From Candidatus Barnesiella excrementigallinarum (GTDB lineage Bacteria; Bacteroidota; Bacteroidia; Bacteroidales; Barnesiellaceae), in NCBI GenBank assembly GCA_019114445.1, contig DXFL01000007.1, positions 1-64,000 of the forward strand: 64,000 bases of DNA, written 5' to 3'. The stretch's first letter is position 1, and each line of letters begins with the position of its first letter. Shown here one piece after another: positions 61,751 through 64,000 of this stretch. The translations under genes and the position numbers were made by a program. The notes under the pieces are model-generated. The model worked only from the letters and a program-made list of their open reading frames with translations. It was not told the origin of the DNA and did not search any database.

Positions 61751-62590
61751 TTATCCGTAAATCGAATGGTATTCGATAAGACCTTGCATAGGGCTTTTCT
61801 CGGTTTTTTCGATGGTGAGGCCGAAATCTTTTGCCACCAAATCGAGAATGTCGGCATACGTGTAGGCCAAATTTCCCATGAAGTAGACCGGATATGACTT
61901 GTAGTCATATTGGATAATGTTTCTTTGGAAAAAGTTCATCAGTTCCTCGTAGACTAAATTCAGGGCATATTTGTTGTCCAAGTGGTCTTTCAAGAAATAG
62001 GAGAATGACGAGAGCGACCGATTGGGGAATGGATGATTGTAAATCGAGTTCATAATTTCGTCGGGAGAGACTTTGAACTTTTCGTAAAAGGCTTCGCATA
62101 GCTCTTTGGGGGCGAGATTTTTCAAATAGTCGCTTGCAAAGCGGCGACCCATGGCGGCACCACTGCCTTCGTCGCCCAAAATGTATCCTCCCGAACGTAC
62201 GTTTTTGATAATGCGTTCGCCATCGTAAAGGCACGAGTTGGAGCCTGTGCCCAAAATACAAGCGATACCCGGTTTGTCTATCAGCATTCCTCTTGCTGCG
62301 GCCAACAAGTCGCTTTCGGCCGAGATGGGAGTTTTGAATTGGGCAACCAGCGAAGCTTCGAGAATATTTTTTTTATCTATATTGGCGCATCCGGCTCCAT
62401 AAAAATAGACGCGTTCCCATCTTTTTTTGAAAAAGGTATCCGGGAGATTAAGCCGAATGCTATGGCTAATTTCTCGGCGGGTTTGAAAAAAGGGATTTAT
62501 ACCTTCTGTAAAACTCCTTTCTACCACATTTTTGCCATCGACCAATACCCATTCTGTTATGGTGGAACCGCTTTCTGCTATGATTTTCAT
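61751..62590 (-). CDS. Second MurK/NagK-like BadF-type kinase
   Basis: This 279-residue ASKHA kinase is clearly paralogous to the MurK-like protein at 44972-45808: 'EGINPFFQTRREIS', 'GIACILGTGSNSCLYDG' and 'GYILGDEGSGAAMGRRF' match block by block. Its phosphate-1 loop reads 'AESGSTITEW' where the paralogue has 'ADSGSTKTDW'; both Asp residues are replaced by Glu and the Lys by Ile. It may prefer GlcNAc over MurNAc, or another amino sugar, giving the cell separate kinases for the two sugars released from peptidoglycan. It is a single-gene unit with its own promoter and terminator. Confidence 0.82.
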   Translation of the reverse strand: MKIIAESGSTITEWVLVDGKNVVERSFTEGINPFFQTRREISHSIRLNLPDTFFKKRWERVYFYGAGCANIDKKNILEASLVAQFKTPISAESDLLAAARGMLIDKPGIACILGTGSNSCLYDGERIIKNVRSGGYILGDEGSGAAMGRRFASDYLKNLAPKELCEAFYEKFKVSPDEIMNSIYNHPFPNRSLSSFSYFLKDHLDNKYALNLVYEELMNFFQRNIIQYDYKSYPVYFMGNLAYTYADILDLVAKDFGLTIEKTEKSPMQGLIEYHSIYG

Positions 62591-62699
62591 AAATACAAAC
62601 TATTGTTCGTTGTGCGTTTTTGGTATTTTTAACTTGTGATAAAAATAATGCAACCCTCTGCAATAAAGCTTTTTATTGTAGGAAGTAACTTATCGTTTA

Positions 62700-62731
62700 C
62701 AAAGATAAAATTTCTTTCGTCATTTTCCAAA
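62700..62731 (-). promoter_or_regulatory. Promoter of second kinase gene
   Basis: On the minus strand TTTG (62731-62728) and TATCTTTG (62707-62700) are separated by 20 bases, a near-consensus Bacteroidetes promoter, 110 bases upstream of the kinase start. Confidence 0.75.
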
Positions 62732-62769
62732 CAGAATGGCTATTTTACCGCATATCGAACAATTTATGT

Positions 62770-62823
62770 AAAAAAGGAACGGGCGGTAAAACGAGATTGT
62801 TTCCAATAACGTTTTATCGCCCG
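62770..62823 (-). terminator. Terminator of the right-edge T9SS cargo gene (minus strand)
   Basis: A 14-bp stem CGGGCGGTAAAACG/CGTTTTATCGCCCG (one G-T pair) is followed on the minus strand by TTCCTTTTTT. Confidence 0.85.
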
Positions 62824-62840
62824 CTTTATTTAAGAGAGGA

Positions 62841-64000
62841 TTAGTGGGTAATCAGTACCGGATAGCAGAATTCTTTTTCGGCGCTTCGGATTTTCAGCAG
62901 GTATGTTCCTGTGGGAACATTCGATACGTCGATGGCCGATTCTGTACTTGATTTTACACAACTTCCTGTGAGGCTGTACAGGGTGAGGAGTTGGACAGGA
63001 TTCTCGGATTGGACGTACAAAATATCGGATGCCGGGTTGGGATAGACTTTGATTGCTGTTGATGTGGCAATGAAGTGAATATCCGATGAGGTATATACCA
63101 GCATATTGTCCAAGAAGAAACTGCCCGAAGCAGAGAAGAAAGGCGATTTACGCACTACTTTTATTCCGCTTATTCGATAGCTCTTTCCGGGGGTGAGCGG
63201 GTCTAAGCGAACTTCTCTGAATTGCCACCCTCTGAAATCGATGTTGGTGAGCAACAGCTCTTGCGTGTCGGTGTCCGAAGTCAGTTGCAGCCATATTTCG
63301 TCGCAAGCCAAGTCGCCATAGATGTGCATACCTATGGTTTGGGTGTTGTCGACGGTTGTCGAACCGGCGAACGAATCGGCGGTGGAGTATACGGCATAGG
63401 CTTCGGGAGCCGTAAATGTGTAAGTGAAGTTGTACGATGCGCTTCCGAACAAGGTTTGCGAGGTAGACCGGGTGGCTTTGGCCGTGGAGGTAGCCGTGCT
63501 CTTTTCTGCTTCGAAGGTTACCATATCGGCGGTTTCGAAGGTCTCGGCCGCTGTTTCGGTACGGCGTATGTCGCCGGCGGTGAAGTTGATTTCAATAGGA
63601 TCTATGATGGGGAGGCTATTGACATCGTGCAACGAAGCATCGATTTTCAGTTTGTAATTGGCTCCCTGAACCAAATCGGACGCCGTGGTGAAGTAGTAGT
63701 TACCATAAGTGTTGCCCAATTGGTTGTATTTGGCGGAGCGCAAATTGATGCTTACTTCGTTCCCGTCGTTGTCGTAGAGTTTGATAAGGTTACGAATGTC
63801 TACTGCGTCGAGTACATTGTCGAAACGCACTTCGATAGTAGGTTTCGGGTAGTGGAGTGTGGAACCTTCGGAGGGGCTTGCGGCCAGCAGTTTCAGTTGA
63901 TTGCGGCCTTGTGTGAGGAAGGTGAAGGAGAAATCTTCTTCCATGCTCATGTCACCCGGGTGTTTGGCGCTCTTGTCAAGGGTTACGGTGTAGGACGTAG
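62841..64000 (-). CDS. T9SS-sorted surface protein (5' end beyond window)
   Basis: At least 386 codons are open to the right edge, so the start lies outside the window; the ATG at 63950 is internal. The visible part begins in a Big/Ig-like domain ('VTLDKSAKHPGD'), followed by another Ig-like domain ('PTIEVRFDNVLDAVDIRNLI') and a jelly-roll-like region containing 'MHIYGDLACDEIWLQLTSD' and 'FRGWQFREVRLDPLTPGK' that resembles sugar-binding domains of secreted Bacteroidales enzymes. It ends with a T9SS type A sorting domain ('IKVYPNPASDILYVQS'). The catalytic part, if any, is upstream and unseen. Confidence 0.8.
   Translation of the reverse strand, partial: TSYTVTLDKSAKHPGDMSMEEDFSFTFLTQGRNQLKLLAASPSEGSTLHYPKPTIEVRFDNVLDAVDIRNLIKLYDNDGNEVSINLRSAKYNQLGNTYGNYYFTTASDLVQGANYKLKIDASLHDVNSLPIIDPIEINFTAGDIRRTETAAETFETADMVTFEAEKSTATSTAKATRSTSQTLFGSASYNFTYTFTAPEAYAVYSTADSFAGSTTVDNTQTIGMHIYGDLACDEIWLQLTSDTDTQELLLTNIDFRGWQFREVRLDPLTPGKSYRISGIKVVRKSPFFSASGSFFLDNMLVYTSSDIHFIATSTAIKVYPNPASDILYVQSENPVQLLTLYSLTGSCVKSSTESAIDVSNVPTGTYLLKIRSAEKEFCYPVLITH

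Noticed and set aside
1-64000. Mobile elements, prophage, CRISPR arrays, rRNA operons
   Set aside because: No transposase, integrase, phage structural gene, regularly spaced repeat or rRNA sequence was seen; the only tRNA lacks a flanking integrase or obvious attachment-site duplication.

Overview
The window looks like chromosomal DNA from a member of the Bacteroidales. The evidence is SusC/SusD pairs, a one-protein hybrid two-component regulator, type IX secretion (T9SS) C-terminal sorting domains, DUF3575 and RagA-type envelope proteins, and promoters with the Bacteroidetes TAnnTTTG -7 box about 19-22 bases downstream of a TTTG/TTG box. Genus is uncertain; a Barnesiella/Coprobacter/Tannerella-like gut or oral relative would fit. 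I see no transposase, integrase, phage gene, rRNA or CRISPR array.

Layout. (1) 1-5.7 kb: ferritin, then convergently a TetR regulator co-transcribed with a giant fused 2-hydroxyacyl-CoA dehydratase activator/DUF2229 protein. A perfect 20-bp palindrome lies at the start of that operon. (2) 5.9-12.9 kb: a membrane zinc metallopeptidase, then a tight three-gene envelope operon: a DUF3575-like outer-membrane protein, a CarboxypepD_reg/OmpA-like/TPR protein, and a 1121-residue protein made of six tandem beta-barrel-like units. (3) 13-20.4 kb: hisS, a PMCA-type Ca2+ P-type ATPase, tRNA-Met(CAT), a cupin gene divergent from an HxlR regulator, a lipocalin-like lipoprotein, and a tandem META-domain lipoprotein gene broken by a short frameshift.

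(4) 20.5-43.3 kb, all on the + strand: a polysaccharide-utilisation locus with GH29 fucosidase, GH2 enzyme, ELWxxDGT-repeat T9SS cargo, SusC, SusD, a third surface lipoprotein, a sialidase-like propeller/CBM9/T9SS protein, a GH43 enzyme whose propeller is interrupted by an inserted domain, the hybrid two-component sensor, a lipoprotein aldose 1-epimerase and a second GH43. The glycan is probably an arabinose- and fucose-containing plant polymer, but this is inference.

(5) 43.4-61.5 kb, all on the - strand: a 12-gene apparent operon that reads as a peptidoglycan (MurNAc) salvage pathway. It encodes an Amidase_3-like enzyme interrupted by a golvesin-type domain, metallophosphoesterase-PQQ, a glycosyltransferase, an HxHxQ nucleotidyltransferase-like protein, SpoIID/LytB, AmpG-like permease, NamZ-type exo-muramidase, FAD/Fe-S D-lactate dehydrogenase, a MurT-like membrane protein, MurK-like kinase, MurQ etherase and an SGNH hydrolase. 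MurQ releases D-lactate, which the dehydrogenase in the same operon could oxidise, so the order makes metabolic sense. (6) 61.7-64 kb: a second MurK/NagK-like kinase with its own promoter and terminator, and the 3' part of a T9SS-sorted surface protein that runs off the right edge.
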